Below, piece by piece: positions 22,935-24,326 of a DNA stretch of 24,326 nt (position 1 is the first letter of the stretch; each line of letters begins with the position of its first letter). Position numbers and translations under genes: made by a program. The notes under the pieces were generated by a model. The model was given only the letters and a program-made list of their open reading frames with translations, did no database searches and was not told the DNA's origin. Source of the DNA: Thiosocius sp965601425 (GTDB taxonomy: Bacteria > Pseudomonadota > Gammaproteobacteria > Chromatiales > Chromatiaceae); assembly GCA_965601425.1 (NCBI GenBank), contig CBFCWF010000032.1:1-24326 (forward strand), in the 5' to 3' direction.

Positions 22935-24326
22935 TCAACCCTTGCGACGACCGCGCTGCCCCCGACCGCGCGGCCCTCGACCGCCGGATTTCGGCCGCCG
23001 CTTGCCCGGCCCCGCGACAGATTCGGCCAGCACGAAGTCGATCTTGCGATCGTCGATATTGACCGCGGCGACCTTGACACGCAACGTGTCGCCGAGACGG
23101 TAGACCTTGCCGGTGCGCTCGCCGGTCAGGCGGTGCCCGACCGGGTCGAAATGAAAGTAGTCGTAATCCAACGCGGTGATGTGCACGAGTCCGGAAACAT
23201 AGATGCCGTCGAGCTCGACGAAAATGCCGAAGCTGTTCACGCCGGAGATCACGCCGCCGAAGGCCTCGCCGACCTTGTCCAGCATGAACTCGCATTTGAG
23301 CGTATCGGCCGCATCGCGCGTCGCATCGTCCGCCCGGCGTTCGGTCGCCGAACAGTGCTCGCCCATCGCCGCGAGATGCTGGTGGGTGTATTCGAACGCC
23401 GCCGGCACCTCGCCGGTCAGCAGGTGGCGCAGCGCACGGTGGACCATCAGGTCGGGGTAGCGCCGGATGGGCGAAGTGAAGTGCGTATAGGCCGGGAAGG
23501 CGAGTCCGAAATGCCCGACGTTGTTGTCCGAGTAGACCGCCTGCATCATCGAGCGCAACAGCACCACCTGGATGACGTGAAAATCCGGCCGATCCTTGAC
23601 CTGCTCGAGCAGATTCGCATAGTCCTTTGCGGTTGGATCGGTGCCACCCGGCAGGCGCAACCCCAGCTCCGCAAGGAATTCGCCGAGGTCGGCGAGTTTC
23701 TCTGCGCTCGGCTTATCGTGGATGCGGTAAAGCGCAGGCATCTTGTGCCGCAACAGGTGGCGTGCGGCGGCGACGTTGGCGGCCAGCATGCACTCTTCGA
23801 TGACCTTGTGCGCATCGTGCCGAACCAATGGTTCGATCGCCGCCAGCTTGCCCTGGTCGTCGAAACGGAAACCCGTCTCGACCGTGTCGAAGTCGATCGC
23901 ACCGCGCTCGGCGCGCGCCTCGTGGAGCAACCGATACAGGCCGTACAGGTCGTGCAGCTGCGGCAGCAGCCCGGCGTACCGCGCGCGCAGATCGGCATCG
24001 CCGTCGAGCAGCATCGCCCCAACCTCGTCGTAGGTCAGGCGTGCATGCGAGTTCATCACCGCCTCGAAGAAGCGCGAGCGATACAGCTTGCCCTCGGCAT
24101 CGAAGTAGAGTTCGGCGGTCATGCAGAGTCGGTCGACCTGGGGATTCAGCGAGCACAGCCCGTTCGACAGGACCTCGGGAAGCATCGGGACCACCCGGTC
24201 GGGGAAATAGACCGAGTTGCCGCGCCTGTAGGCCTCGGCATCGAGTGCCGTGCCTGGCGCTACGTAGCTCGAGACGTCGGCGATTGCGACCAACAGACGC
24301 CAGCCCTTCTTGGTGCGCTCGCAGTA
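22935..24326 (-). CDS. rnr: Ribonuclease R (3'-5' exoribonuclease), 5' end outside window
   Basis: RNase R processively degrades structured RNA 3' to 5'. The window holds the last 463 codons; the open frame runs through the edge at 24326 (it reads YCERTKKGWRLLVAIADVS there), so the cold-shock domains and the first part of the RNB catalytic domain are missing. Visible are most of the RNB domain, with the RRGNSVYFPDRVVPMLPE region and the SPIRRYPDLMVHRALRHLL signature. A C-terminal S1 domain (GVISGVNSFGIFVELDGIYVSGL) and a Lys/Arg/Gly-rich basic tail follow, typical of RNase R rather than RNase II. It is immediately followed by rlmB. Confidence 0.96.
   Translation of the reverse strand, partial: YCERTKKGWRLLVAIADVSSYVAPGTALDAEAYRRGNSVYFPDRVVPMLPEVLSNGLCSLNPQVDRLCMTAELYFDAEGKLYRSRFFEAVMNSHARLTYDEVGAMLLDGDADLRARYAGLLPQLHDLYGLYRLLHEARAERGAIDFDTVETGFRFDDQGKLAAIEPLVRHDAHKVIEECMLAANVAAARHLLRHKMPALYRIHDKPSAEKLADLGEFLAELGLRLPGGTDPTAKDYANLLEQVKDRPDFHVIQVVLLRSMMQAVYSDNNVGHFGLAFPAYTHFTSPIRRYPDLMVHRALRHLLTGEVPAAFEYTHQHLAAMGEHCSATERRADDATRDAADTLKCEFMLDKVGEAFGGVISGVNSFGIFVELDGIYVSGLVHITALDYDYFHFDPVGHRLTGERTGKVYRLGDTLRVKVAAVNIDDRKIDFVLAESVAGPGKRRPKSGGRGPRGRGQRGRRKG

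Overview
The window is GC-rich, densely packed DNA from a flagellated gammaproteobacterium. The evidence is a FleQ/FleS/FleR flagellar cascade next to fliEFGHIJ, and the block rnr-rlmB-rpsF-rpsR-(DUF2232)-rplI-dnaB-radA, an order typical of Gammaproteobacteria. The particular gene mix suggests a Chromatiales-like lineage, but that is inference from gene style only. No rRNA, tRNA, CRISPR, insertion sequence or phage gene is visible.

Region 1 (about 92-9926, all minus strand) is the flagellar block. In transcription order it reads fleQ, fleS, fleR, fliE, fliF, fliG, fliH, fliI, fliJ. Near-perfect sigma-54 (-24/-12) promoters lie upstream of fleS and of fliE. This matches the expected hierarchy: FleQ activates fleSR, and FleR then activates the basal-body/export operon. 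The most striking feature is fliG: the reading frame is intact from start to end except for one in-frame TAG at codon 92. This separates the FliF-binding N-terminal domain from the middle and torque-generating C-terminal domains.

Region 2 (about 10044-14765, plus strand) holds transporters: a CorB/CNNM-type CBS membrane protein, then, after a 313-base intergenic stretch, a GltS sodium/glutamate symporter and a PhoU-fused Na/Pi cotransporter.

Region 3 (about 14868-16822, minus strand) contains small genes: a DUF3429 membrane protein, a three-gene unit (58-residue peptide gene, unrecognised 109-residue protein, DUF2237 protein), and a DUF2905 membrane protein.

Region 4 (about 16928-24326, minus strand) is housekeeping: RNase R (cut by the window edge), RlmB, ribosomal proteins S6 and S18, a DUF2232 membrane protein, L9, the DnaB helicase and RadA. 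A sigma-70 promoter and a candidate S6:S18-binding leader precede rpsF, and a strong GC hairpin follows rplI.

I see no wholly new multi-gene system. The best leads are the amber codon in fliG and the small-peptide/unknown/DUF2237 operon.
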